Shown here: in pieces, positions 7,604 to 16,288 of the stretch
Numbering within the stretch: the stretch's first letter is position 1
How the letters are laid out: each line of letters opens with the position of its first letter
NCBI GenBank assembly: GCA_943842505.1
Contig: CALTDI010000009.1
Span: forward strand, 1 to 64,000
Direction: 5' to 3'
DNA length: 64,000 bases
From: an uncultured Pseudomonadales bacterium
GTDB lineage: Bacteria; Pseudomonadota; Gammaproteobacteria; Pseudomonadales; Pseudohongiellaceae
Position numbers and translations under genes: made by a program
Notes under the pieces: generated by a model
Told to the model about the DNA's origin: nothing
Database searches by the model: none
The model's input: only the letters and a program-made list of their open reading frames with translations

Positions 7604-8725
7604 GTGAAAGAATCAGCCACAGATCCCAAACCCTACGTGCCTGCAGGAATGCCGGCACTCGACAACTCGGATCGTGCAACCTCATTCTTCGAATTCTGGC
7701 CGATGTGGTTGATTTATGTGCCGGTAGCGATTCAGTGGCTGCTTCTCTCTATTCGATATCGCAGCCTGAGTCTTCCACTGATCGCGAACCCTGGAGTGCC
7801 CTTGTCGGGAATGGTAGGTGTGTCGAAGTCGGCGGTGTTCGATCTGGCTGGAGAACATGCGCGGCAATGGATACTTCCATGGATACTCATCGATGTCGAC
7901 GAGACTCCGATTGAGGAGCAGTTAACAAAGGCCAGAGAGTCCTTGGTCGCGGCCGGATTGGCTTATCCCGTCGTCGGTAAACCTAATATTGGGTGTCGCG
8001 GCGCGGGGGTGAAGTTACTCGCCAATGAGCAGGAGCTGCAGGCATACCTTAGAGGTTTTCCCGTAGGTGGCTGTATTCAGTTTCAGAAGTTGAGTCAGTG
8101 GGATGCTGAGGCTGGCGTATTCTATGTGCGTAACCCCGAGCAGGGGCGCGGGCAAGTCACGTCCCTCACGCTGAAGTACACCCCCTATGTGGTAGGCGAT
8201 GGAACGAAGCGGCTAAGAGAACTGGTTGCCGATGATCCCCGTGCGGGCGAGCTGTTGCATCTCTATGAGACTAGGCACGGTGCGCGTTGGAATGACGTTA
8301 TCCCACAGGGAGAGCCCTATAGGCTGGTATTTTCAGCCAGTCATTGCCGCGGCGCTGTGTTCCGGGATGCCGAGGAATTAATCGACCAGAGGCTATCGCA
8401 GGCACTGGATAGGATATTTGCCGATATTCCGGGTTTCTATTATGGACGTCTGGATGTGAAGTTTAAAAATGTAGAGAATCTGAGCGCAGGGTTGGATTTC
8501 AATATTATAGAGATTAACGGAGCGAGCTCTGAATCCATTAATATATGGGATAGAAACGCGGATCTGAGCAAGGCGGTGAGAACCCTGTTGCAGCAATACC
8601 ATACGCTGTTTAAAATTGGTCATATTAGCCGCAAGAGGGGCAACAAACCCCCAGGCCTGATGGCTCTCTACCGAGCCTGGCGCTTTGAAAATAATCTAGT
8701 GAAGCAGTATCCCCAAAATGACTAA
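7604..8725 (+). CDS. Membrane-anchored ATP-grasp ligase-like protein
   Basis: The protein has 373 residues with a GTG start. An amphipathic-to-hydrophobic segment at about 31-50 (FWPMWLIYVPVAIQWLLLSI) suggests membrane anchoring. The ATP-grasp core runs from about residue 105 to 330: VVGKPNIGCRGAG (Lys126, nucleotide loop), a GRLDVK segment (Asp284) and EINGASSES (Glu303, Asn305), which match the magnesium-binding positions of D-Ala-D-Ala ligase and RimK-type enzymes. ATP-grasp enzymes join a carboxylate to an amine or thiol through an acyl phosphate. The substrate is unknown, and D-Ala-D-Ala ligase proper is unlikely given the membrane segment and the context. It overlaps the next gene, an OlsF-like acyltransferase, by 8 bases, suggesting a joint role in making or modifying a membrane lipid; that is inference. 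Confidence 0.75.
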   Translation: MKESATDPKPYVPAGMPALDNSDRATSFFEFWPMWLIYVPVAIQWLLLSIRYRSLSLPLIANPGVPLSGMVGVSKSAVFDLAGEHARQWILPWILIDVDETPIEEQLTKARESLVAAGLAYPVVGKPNIGCRGAGVKLLANEQELQAYLRGFPVGGCIQFQKLSQWDAEAGVFYVRNPEQGRGQVTSLTLKYTPYVVGDGTKRLRELVADDPRAGELLHLYETRHGARWNDVIPQGEPYRLVFSASHCRGAVFRDAEELIDQRLSQALDRIFADIPGFYYGRLDVKFKNVENLSAGLDFNIIEINGASSESINIWDRNADLSKAVRTLLQQYHTLFKIGHISRKRGNKPPGLMALYRAWRFENNLVKQYPQND

Positions 8726-10463
8726 CCCCTGCAGACTGCCCTTCAAGCCACGAATCCTATCTGCCGTTCTCGAGAAAGCGCTTGGATTAGACCAACTTGG
8801 TGCGATATATGATGCGCGGCCTCAGGGCTGCACGCCCCACGAGTTTCTTCAATATACCCTCGACGCCCTTGGGGTAAGCCTGGAGTTGATCAACGGTGCA
8901 ATCCTCGATGGGTTGCCCCGGACGGGCCCGGTGCTCATCGTGGCGAATCATCCTCTCGGTGGCTTGGAAGGCGTGGCGATAGCGAAGGTGATTGCGGATA
9001 TTCGCCCCGACCTCAAGGTCCTGACTAATGAATTGCTGCGCAGGATACCGGAACTAGCCGATATTTTTATCGGTGTGGATGTCTTGTCTAGCGATGCGGC
9101 TGCTAGCAATGTGGCGAGTATAAAGCAGGTTCACAAGCATCTGAAAAACGATGGGGCCATGTTGATTTTTCCGGCGGGTATGGTGTCAGCCTATGAACAC
9201 AGTCATCGCAGGATTCAGGATCGCACATGGAACCGCTTGGCCGGACAGCTATTGAAGCGTTATCAGGCCACCTGTTTGCCTGTTCATGTGGGGGGAGCTA
9301 ACAGCCGGCTATTCTATGCGGCTGGCATGGTCCACCCTCGATTGCGCACGGCACTACTGCCGCGCCAATTGGCTAACAAGCAGAGCTTTAATCTGCCGCT
9401 GCGCTTCGGTCGGCCCATTCCTGCGGCAGAGCTCAGGCTTCTTCAGAGCCCCAGAGCGATAACCGATTATCTGCGAGTGAGCACCGATGCCCTGGTGCGA
9501 GAGCCGCTGCGATCGACTGACTCGAAGCATCAATCGGTAGCGGATGGCAGCTCGACCATAGGCCCCCACGAATTGCTTGAAACGATTGAGAGCCTCGAAA
9601 AATTTCGGCTAATCGAACACGAGGAGTTCGACGTCTACTGCGCGCCATTCGAAAGCCTTGGGCCCATCATGGAGCAGATCGCAATCGCGAGAGAGCTGAC
9701 GTTTCGTTCCGTGGGTGAGGGTACGGGGCTGTCCAAAGATTCCGATGAATTCGATCCACATTATCTGCATCTATTTCTCTGGGATAAGACGGCCCTCAGG
9801 ATTGCAGGAGCCTATAGGGTAGGGCTCGTGGATGAGATAGTTGCAGCTCATGGTGTTAAGGGATTGTATAGTCGTTCCCTGTATAAGTACGATGAATCCT
9901 TCATCAATCAGCTGGGTTTGGCGATCGAGATGGGGCGGAGTTTTATTCATCCCGATTATCAGAAGAAGCCGGTATCGCTTAACTTACTATGGCGTGGAAT
10001 CGGTAGAATCCTCGTAGAAAGACCCAGGTATCACACTTTGTTCGGGTCTGTGAGCATATCGAGGGAGTATAGTGATCTTGCGCGCGCTCTTATTGCCGAT
10101 ACTATGCTGACTAATTTTAAGGCAAGCGAGTACGATCAACTCGTCAAACCAATAACGCCGCATAAGATTATGAACCGTGTCTGGACTAGCGAGATGCTAG
10201 CCGAATTGTCTAATGTAAAGATGTTGGGGAAATTAATTGGACGCTGCGATCCTGGGAAGGCTGTTCCCGTTTTGTTGAGGCATTATCTCTCGGTGAACGG
10301 TAAGCTGGTTTGCTTTAACATACACCCAAATTTTAATGACTCTCTCGAAGGTCTTATTATCGTCGATGCTCGCAAGACTGATGCGAAGACTCTAAGCCGA
10401 TTTCTTGGCGCCGATGGCTATGAGCACTTCATGAACTTTCACAAACTACAAGATACTGCCTAG
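8718..10463 (+). CDS. OlsF-like bifunctional acyltransferase (PlsC-like plus OlsB/GNAT-like)
   Basis: The 581-residue protein has two parts. Residues about 60-270 form a PlsC-type lysophospholipid acyltransferase domain, with VANHPLGG at 75-82 in place of NHxxxxD and FPAGMVS at 151-157 in place of FPEGTRS. Residues about 285-480 resemble the OlsB/'hemolysin' GNAT-type N-acyltransferase, with ELTFRSVGEG, a DPHYLHLFLWD strand, and the EMGRSFIHPDYQK segment. This order (PlsC-like first, OlsB-like second) is that of OlsF, which makes ornithine lipids by two successive acylations. A C-terminal extension of about 90 residues follows. I infer an aminolipid synthase acting at the inner membrane, but the amino-acid substrate is not proven. 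The ATP-grasp gene overlaps its start. Confidence 0.75.
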   Translation: MTNPCRLPFKPRILSAVLEKALGLDQLGAIYDARPQGCTPHEFLQYTLDALGVSLELINGAILDGLPRTGPVLIVANHPLGGLEGVAIAKVIADIRPDLKVLTNELLRRIPELADIFIGVDVLSSDAAASNVASIKQVHKHLKNDGAMLIFPAGMVSAYEHSHRRIQDRTWNRLAGQLLKRYQATCLPVHVGGANSRLFYAAGMVHPRLRTALLPRQLANKQSFNLPLRFGRPIPAAELRLLQSPRAITDYLRVSTDALVREPLRSTDSKHQSVADGSSTIGPHELLETIESLEKFRLIEHEEFDVYCAPFESLGPIMEQIAIARELTFRSVGEGTGLSKDSDEFDPHYLHLFLWDKTALRIAGAYRVGLVDEIVAAHGVKGLYSRSLYKYDESFINQLGLAIEMGRSFIHPDYQKKPVSLNLLWRGIGRILVERPRYHTLFGSVSISREYSDLARALIADTMLTNFKASEYDQLVKPITPHKIMNRVWTSEMLAELSNVKMLGKLIGRCDPGKAVPVLLRHYLSVNGKLVCFNIHPNFNDSLEGLIIVDARKTDAKTLSRFLGADGYEHFMNFHKLQDTA

Positions 10464-10495
10464 TGACTTTCCAGGGGCTACTTAGAGACAAATAG

Positions 10496-10741
10496 ATGAA
10501 CAAAATTATCGCCATCATTCAACTAGTCGGATCAGCTGGAGTTTCACTGGCGGCCATTGCTACTCTGGTCAATCTGATCTTCATCTCGACACGGCCAGAG
10601 ACTATTTCAGTGGTCAATACGCTGGTAGGGCAGGGCGTGCTTATCGTCTGCCTGCTGGTGTTAGCTCGCATTCTCTTCAGGAAAGGCCTGGCAGGACTAA
10701 AACAGGGGAAGCCTGCCACGAACCCCGATGCGGAGGCCTAG
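10496..10741 (+). CDS. Small two-helix membrane protein of unknown function
   Basis: The protein has 81 residues, with two hydrophobic helices (about 4-29 and 41-60) joined by a short loop and a charged, probably cytoplasmic tail (FRKGLAGLKQGKP). It begins 32 bases after the acyltransferase gene in the same direction and could be its third operon member. The family is not recognised; it may be a small accessory subunit. Confidence 0.5.
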   Translation: MNKIIAIIQLVGSAGVSLAAIATLVNLIFISTRPETISVVNTLVGQGVLIVCLLVLARILFRKGLAGLKQGKPATNPDAEA

Positions 10742-10841
10742 ACAGCCCCTGTGCACGAGCCAGACAAGAGCCTGGCCGGCACGCAGCCCAGGGCATGAGG
10801 TGGATTTGTCCATAAATCTGCAAAGTTTGGGCATAAAGGAG

Positions 10842-10847
10842 TATAAT
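10842..10847 (+). promoter_or_regulatory. Consensus -10 box (TATAAT) for the ribF operon
   Basis: A perfect TATAAT lies 31 bases before the ribF ATG. The sequence 17 bases upstream (TGCAAA) is a poor -35, so the promoter may depend on an activator or be moderate in strength. Confidence 0.5.
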
Positions 10848-10878
10848 TCCGCGCTTTTCCGAGTAGTAGCCTCTGCCA

Positions 10879-11817
10879 ATGATAATCTTCGAAGACACGA
10901 ACCGCTTCTCTCAGCTTCAGGAAAGCTGTGTAGCCACCATTGGCAAATTTGATGGTGTGCACTTAGGTCACCAGCTTATCCTGGATCAGCTAAACCAGAA
11001 GGCGGAGCAATTCGACCTGCCCTCACTGGTCATTCTAGTTGAACCGCACCCCGAAGAATTCTTTGCCAGTGATGCTCGCAGCTGCCCGGCAAGATTGACG
11101 ATATTGAAGGAAAAGCTGGAGTTACTGGAAAGCTTCGGCATCGACTTTGTGTTTCAGCTGCAGTTTGATAAGGCGCTAAGCGAGTTGAGCGCACAAGACT
11201 ATATAGCGGATATACTCGTCAAAGGGCTAGGGGTGAAAAGCTTTATCGTGGGTAATGATTTCAGATTTGGTCATCAGCGCAAGGGCGATTTCTCGCTGCT
11301 GCAAGAAGCTGGCGAGCAGTTTGGTTTTGAAGTAGTCGAAACTGCGGCCTACGAACGTAATGGCCATCGAATTAGTAGTACTTTCATCCGTGCACAGTTG
11401 GCAAATGCAGATTTCACTCTCGTAGAGCAGTTGTTGGGTAGGCCGTATTCGATTAAGGGTGAGGTAGTGCAAGGTGCGCAGTTAGGGGCCGATCTGGGTT
11501 TCCCAACCTGCAATATCAATCCGCAGCGCCTGCGTATCCCTCTGCATGGAGTCTATGCCTGTGAGGTGCGCCTGGTGGATCGCTATCGGCCGGCTGCGGT
11601 GAACATTGGCTACCGGCCTACGGTAACCGAATCGGGCGAGGCGTTGTTGGAGGCTCATATTCTGGACTTTAATGAGGATCTCTACGGCAAGACGATCGAA
11701 GTCATCTTTAGACAGAAAATCCGCGAGGAACTTAAGTTCTCTGGCCTCGACGAGCTAAAAAGTCAGATAAGTGCCGATGTGGAGCAGGTAAGAGAAATTT
11801 TTGGCATTACTAACTAA
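10879..11817 (+). CDS. ribF: Bifunctional riboflavin kinase/FAD synthetase RibF
   Basis: This 312-residue cytoplasmic enzyme phosphorylates riboflavin to FMN and adenylates FMN to FAD. The N-terminal FAD synthetase domain (about 1-165) has the nucleotidyltransferase loop TIGKFDGVHLGHQ near residues 21-33, the VEPHPEEFF segment, FIVGNDFRFGHQRKGD, and ISSTFIRAQL. The C-terminal riboflavin kinase domain (about 180-310) contains GEVVQGAQLGADLGFPTCNI and FNEDLYGKTIEVIF. The length matches E. coli RibF (313). It is followed at 61 bases by ileS, the usual partner. Start ATG 10879 lies downstream of the TATAAT box. Confidence 0.97.
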   Translation: MIIFEDTNRFSQLQESCVATIGKFDGVHLGHQLILDQLNQKAEQFDLPSLVILVEPHPEEFFASDARSCPARLTILKEKLELLESFGIDFVFQLQFDKALSELSAQDYIADILVKGLGVKSFIVGNDFRFGHQRKGDFSLLQEAGEQFGFEVVETAAYERNGHRISSTFIRAQLANADFTLVEQLLGRPYSIKGEVVQGAQLGADLGFPTCNINPQRLRIPLHGVYACEVRLVDRYRPAAVNIGYRPTVTESGEALLEAHILDFNEDLYGKTIEVIFRQKIREELKFSGLDELKSQISADVEQVREIFGITN

Positions 11818-11878
11818 GAATATTTAGCTACTAACAGATACATAACAGAAGCCACTAAGACAACGTATAGATCTAGCT

Positions 11879-14701
11879 ATGAGTGATTATAAAGATACAT
11901 TAAACCTACCGCATACCGAATTTCCGATGAAGGCCAATCTGGCGCAGCGGGAACCGGGTATTTTGCAGCAATGGCAGAAGCTCGATCTCTACAAGCGCAT
12001 AGCCCAAAAGAATAGCGGTAAGCCCAAATTCATCTTGCACGACGGCCCTCCTTACGCGAATGGAGAGCTGCACCTTGGTCATGCGATCAATAAGTCGCTA
12101 AAAGACTTCGTCGTCAAGGCGAAATCTCTGAATGGCTTTGACGCACCTTATATTCCGGGCTGGGACTGTCATGGCTTGCCTATCGAGCACAATGTAGAGA
12201 AGAAGAAGGGAAAAGCCGGCCAGAAAATCTCCCACGCCGAGTTTCGTAAAGCCTGTCGGGAATATGCGGCGAAGCAGGTCGACATCCAGCGCAACGGCTT
12301 TATTCGCTTAGGGGTATTGGGCGATTGGGAAAATCCTTATCTGACGATGGCCTTCGAGACAGAGGCCGATATCGTGCGCTCATTGGGGAAAATTGTTGAA
12401 AATGGCCACCTGGTAAAAGGCTATAAGCCGGTCTACTGGAGTGTGGTTGGAGCCTCGGCCTTGGCAGAGGCTGAAGTCGAATATCAGGATAAGGATTCCT
12501 TCGCGATAGACGTGCGTTTCGCACCGCAGGATAGAGATACGTTTCTAGGGCTGTTTTCAGCCACGGCTGCTGCCGATGAGCCTGTTTCTGTCGTTATATG
12601 GACAACTACGCCCTGGACACTGCCTTCGAATCAGGCGGTCTGTCTGCACGGGGAATTGAGCTATGCCCTGCTGCGCTGTGAGCTGGATCAAGGGTCTGAG
12701 CTAATAGTGGTAGCAACGGACATGGTCGAGAGAATCATGAGTCGCTACAACTGCGAGTCATTTGAGATTGTCGCCGAGGCGACAGGCTCGCAACTGGAAA
12801 ACCAGATTCTGCTGCACCCCTTCGTAGACAGGCAGGTGCCACTGATATTAGGTGTGCATGTCACTACCGAAGCGGGTACCGGAGCCGTGCATACTGCTCC
12901 CGATCACGGTGTAGATGATTTCAATGTTGGCGCAACCTATGGCATAGGCACCCTAAATCTCGTCGACGAGAACGGTGTCTTTACTTCAGCTGCGGGCGAT
13001 TTCGCCGGCGGGCATGTCTATAAGGTTGATGAAGACATAATCGCCAAACTGCGCGAGGTAAAGGCGCTGGTTGCACTGGATAAGATAAATCACAGCTATG
13101 CACATTGCTGGCGTACGAAGACACCACTGATCTACCGTGCCACTCCACAGTGGTTTATCAGCATGAGCGAGAATGATCTGCTTGGTAAGTCGTTAGCCGC
13201 TGTAGATGGAGTTAAGTGGATTCCAGATTGGGGCAAGGCGCGTATCGAACTCATGTTGAAGGGCAGCCCAGACTGGTGCATCTCACGACAACGTACCTGG
13301 GGCGTGCCGATTACTCTGTTTGTTAACAAGGAAACGCAGGCTCTGCACCCACGTACCGGCGAGTTGATAGAGCAGGTCGCACAGCTAATAGAGAAGCGGG
13401 GTATCGAGGCCTGGTTCGAACTGGAAGCCGAAGAATTACTTGGCGAAGATGCGGCCAACTATGAAAAAGTCACAGATACCCTCGATGTCTGGTTCGATTC
13501 GGGTGTGAGTCACTATTCGGTCATCGGTAAGCGCGATGAGCTAAGCTATCCTGCCGATCTCTATCTGGAAGGCTCCGATCAGCATCGCGGCTGGTTTCAA
13601 TCGTCATTAAAAACGGCGGTGGCGATGAATGGGTCGGCTCCGTATAAAGAAGTGTTGACCCACGGTTTCTTCGTCGACGCCGATGGTAAGAAGATGTCCA
13701 AGTCGCTGGGTAATACGGTGGCACCCGATTTGATATTCAAGCAGTACGGAGCCGATATTCTGCGCCTGTGGGTTGCTGCCACAGACTATCGTGGTGAGAT
13801 GACCGTGTCGGATGAGATCTTCAAGCGCGTCGCCGACTCTTATCGCAGAATTAGAAATACCGCACGCTTTATGCTGTCAAATTTGAGTGGCTTCGATCCA
13901 GAGAAGGATCAGCTCAAACCTGAAGAAATGATAGCCGTAGACTATTGGATAACGCGCCAGTGTCAGCAGATGCAGAAAGAGGTCATCGAGCACTATGACA
14001 ACTACAATTTTCTGAATGTGTATCAGAAAATTCATAACCTCTGCGTTGTCGAGTTGGGCGGTTTCTATCTCGACGTTATCAAAGATCGGCAGTATACGAC
14101 TCAGGCCGACAGTGTCGCCCGTCGCTCGGCACAAACCGCGCTGTACAATATTCTTGAAATGTTTAGTCGCTTGATAGCACCTATACTTAGCTTTACCGCC
14201 GATGAGATCTGGCAGAATATCCCGGGCTCCAGAGAAGAGTCAGTGTTTCTTTCGAATTTTTCAGATTCAGTTGCAGACTTCGCTGAGCTCGACGCGTTCC
14301 CAGATGTTTTCTGGCAACAGATCTTGCTAGTGAAGACAGCGGTAAACAAGGAGCTGGAAGCGAAACGGGCCGCTAAAGAAGTCGGTGCTAGCCTTAGTGC
14401 TGAAGTTGATATCTATTGTGACGATGCGCTGGCCAAGCAACTAAATTCCCTGAAATCAGAGCTTAGATTTGCATTGATCGTGAGCAGTGCGAAGGTGCAT
14501 GCTTTGACTGATGCACCCTCCACGGTGAGTCCTACAGACCTGGACACTGTAAAACTACAGGTTAGTGCTTCTAGCCATGAGAAGTGTGAGCGCTGCTGGC
14601 ATCACACAGAGGACATCGGTCAGAGTGCCGCTCACCCCACACTATGTCAGCGCTGCGTCGTGAACGTCGACGGACAAGGCGAGCCTCGTGACTTTGTATA
14701 G
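11879..14701 (+). CDS. ileS: Isoleucyl-tRNA synthetase
   Basis: This 940-residue class I synthetase charges tRNA-Ile. The HIGH signature appears as GELHLGHA near residue 60 within [13 protein letters not shown]. The editing (CP1) domain follows, with [13 protein letters not shown] and [16 protein letters not shown]. The catalytic loop [11 protein letters not shown] lies near 600. The C-terminal zinc-binding region has CERCWHH and LCQRCVV, as in the bacterial type-1 enzyme. The length matches E. coli IleS (938). It sits between ribF and fkpB; lspA, normally directly after ileS, is absent, with only 49 bases to the next gene. Type-1 enzymes of this kind are generally mupirocin-sensitive. Confidence 0.98.
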   Translation: MSDYKDTLNLPHTEFPMKANLAQREPGILQQWQKLDLYKRIAQKNSGKPKFILHDGPPYANGELHLGHAINKSLKDFVVKAKSLNGFDAPYIPGWDCHGLPIEHNVEKKKGKAGQKISHAEFRKACREYAAKQVDIQRNGFIRLGVLGDWENPYLTMAFETEADIVRSLGKIVENGHLVKGYKPVYWSVVGASALAEAEVEYQDKDSFAIDVRFAPQDRDTFLGLFSATAAADEPVSVVIWTTTPWTLPSNQAVCLHGELSYALLRCELDQGSELIVVATDMVERIMSRYNCESFEIVAEATGSQLENQILLHPFVDRQVPLILGVHVTTEAGTGAVHTAPDHGVDDFNVGATYGIGTLNLVDENGVFTSAAGDFAGGHVYKVDEDIIAKLREVKALVALDKINHSYAHCWRTKTPLIYRATPQWFISMSENDLLGKSLAAVDGVKWIPDWGKARIELMLKGSPDWCISRQRTWGVPITLFVNKETQALHPRTGELIEQVAQLIEKRGIEAWFELEAEELLGEDAANYEKVTDTLDVWFDSGVSHYSVIGKRDELSYPADLYLEGSDQHRGWFQSSLKTAVAMNGSAPYKEVLTHGFFVDADGKKMSKSLGNTVAPDLIFKQYGADILRLWVAATDYRGEMTVSDEIFKRVADSYRRIRNTARFMLSNLSGFDPEKDQLKPEEMIAVDYWITRQCQQMQKEVIEHYDNYNFLNVYQKIHNLCVVELGGFYLDVIKDRQYTTQADSVARRSAQTALYNILEMFSRLIAPILSFTADEIWQNIPGSREESVFLSNFSDSVADFAELDAFPDVFWQQILLVKTAVNKELEAKRAAKEVGASLSAEVDIYCDDALAKQLNSLKSELRFALIVSSAKVHALTDAPSTVSPTDLDTVKLQVSASSHEKCERCWHHTEDIGQSAAHPTLCQRCVVNVDGQGEPRDFV

Positions 14702-14750
14702 AACGAGAGTCTAGTAAGGGCTTGGCAGACTACTTTCTTCGGACCTAGCT

Positions 14751-15242
14751 ATGACTCGCGAACCAAAGCAAAAAATACAGGCTGGCTCTCTCGTCAGTCT
14801 ACACTTCTCCCTTGCGCTCAGTAGCGGGGAGTTGGTCGACGGCAATTTCGACAAAAAAGCGGCGAGCTTTCGTTTGGGTGATGGCAGTATGTTGCCTGGC
14901 TTCGAGGAGAAAATACTAGGCTCTAGCGCGGGTGATGAGATTGAGGCCAAGCTGGCTCCTGAGCAGGCTTTCGGAGAAATCAATCCGGCTAACGTACACC
15001 GATTCCCCATTGCCAAATTCCAGAATTTACTGGAAGATGATTTGATTCCTACCGAGGTTGGCTCAGTGGTCTCTTTTAAAGATGCCGGCGGCAACGATCT
15101 GCCAGGAGTGATCGCAGATATTACAGCATCGACGGTAGTCGTGGACTTCAATCATCCTCTTGCTGGAAAGGATATCGTCTTCACTGCGCGAATAATTTCG
15201 GTAATCGATGCAGATGTCGAAGCCGTAGAAATTAGAGTCTAG
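14751..15242 (+). CDS. fkpB: FKBP-type peptidyl-prolyl isomerase FkpB (SlpA)
   Basis: This 163-residue cytoplasmic isomerase and chaperone has the SlyD/FkpB arrangement. An FKBP half-domain (GSLVSLHFSLAL, DGSMLPGFEEKILG) surrounds an insert-in-flap chaperone domain, and VVVDFNHPLAGKDIVFTARI closes the barrel. No metal-binding His/Cys-rich tail is present, which separates it from SlyD. The operon position ileS-fkpB-ispH also identifies it. The start ATG 14751 follows an AG-rich but weak ribosome site. An lspA gene would be expected upstream. Confidence 0.92.
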   Translation: MTREPKQKIQAGSLVSLHFSLALSSGELVDGNFDKKAASFRLGDGSMLPGFEEKILGSSAGDEIEAKLAPEQAFGEINPANVHRFPIAKFQNLLEDDLIPTEVGSVVSFKDAGGNDLPGVIADITASTVVVDFNHPLAGKDIVFTARIISVIDADVEAVEIRV

Positions 15243-15264
15243 GTAATTCTAGCTTGAGGTCATT

Positions 15265-16251
15265 GTGAATATTCAGGTTTCTAAAGATTCCGCAACAACA
15301 TCTATTCGCCTGGCAAATCCGCGCGGCTTCTGTGCGGGAGTAGATCGTGCGATAGACATTGTGAATCGCGCGTTGGATATATTTGGCGCTCCCATCTATG
15401 TGCGTCATGAGGTGGTACACAATAAATTTGTTGTCGATACTTTGCGTAAGCGCGGGGCCATTTTTGTCGATGAATTGGAAGATATACCTAATATTGATGA
15501 ACGAGGGCGTTCGTCGATTGTTATCTTTAGTGCGCATGGTGTGTCGCTAGCCGTAAAAGACGAGGCGCGGAATAAGGGTTTTAAAGTATTCGACGCAACC
15601 TGTCCGCTAGTGACCAAGGTACATTTAGAGGTTACCAAATTTAGCCAGGACGGTAGGGAGTGTGTGTTGATTGGGCATCAATTTCATCCGGAAGTTGAAG
15701 GTACCATGGGTCAATACGACAAATCTGCCGGAGGGCAAATCTATCTGGTTGAGTCGGTAGAGGATGCGAACAAGCTGCAGGTGAATAACCCGGAGAATCT
15801 GAGTTATGTCACTCAGACTACGCTGTCCATGGATGATACATCGAAGGTCATCGATGCGCTCCGCGAAAGGTTTCCCTCGATTAGGGGGCCGCGCAAGAAA
15901 GATATATGTTACGCCACGCAGAATCGCCAGGATGCAGTAAAACAACTTGCCCTGGAGTGCGAGCTGTTATTGGTGGTGGGTTCTCCAAACAGTTCAAACT
16001 CGAATCGGCTAAAAGAGTTGGCAGAAAGATTGGGCTGCGAATCCTATCTGATCGATAGTGTGGATGACATCGATTCGGAATGGTTCGATGGCAAATTTAA
16101 ATTTGGTATTACAGCTGGCGCATCAGCTCCTGAGGTTTTGGTGCGGCAAGTGGTAGATCGATTGCGCGTGATCTGCCATCAAGAGCCAGAAGAGTTGAAG
16201 GGGGTTGAGGAGAACATCGTCTTCAGCATGCCTCGTGAGCTGCGTAGTTAA
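15265..16251 (+). CDS. ispH: 4-hydroxy-3-methylbut-2-enyl diphosphate reductase
   Basis: This is the last enzyme of the MEP isoprenoid pathway; it makes IPP and DMAPP using a 4Fe-4S cluster. The three cluster cysteines lie in [21 protein letters not shown] and [12 protein letters not shown]. The diphosphate-binding histidines are in HEVVHNK and [10 protein letters not shown]. Length 328 (E. coli 316; the extra residues are at the N-terminus). The start is GTG at 15265, 22 bases after fkpB, with GAGGT upstream. The earlier pathway enzyme ispG is also in this window, at 55 kb. The gene is convergent with valS. Confidence 0.97.
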   Translation: MNIQVSKDSATTSIRLANPRGFCAGVDRAIDIVNRALDIFGAPIYVRHEVVHNKFVVDTLRKRGAIFVDELEDIPNIDERGRSSIVIFSAHGVSLAVKDEARNKGFKVFDATCPLVTKVHLEVTKFSQDGRECVLIGHQFHPEVEGTMGQYDKSAGGQIYLVESVEDANKLQVNNPENLSYVTQTTLSMDDTSKVIDALRERFPSIRGPRKKDICYATQNRQDAVKQLALECELLLVVGSPNSSNSNRLKELAERLGCESYLIDSVDDIDSEWFDGKFKFGITAGASAPEVLVRQVVDRLRVICHQEPEELKGVEENIVFSMPRELRS

Positions 16252-16288
16252 AGTTAAAGCCGCTGGCGCGAATTCCCCTCAGCCCCGA

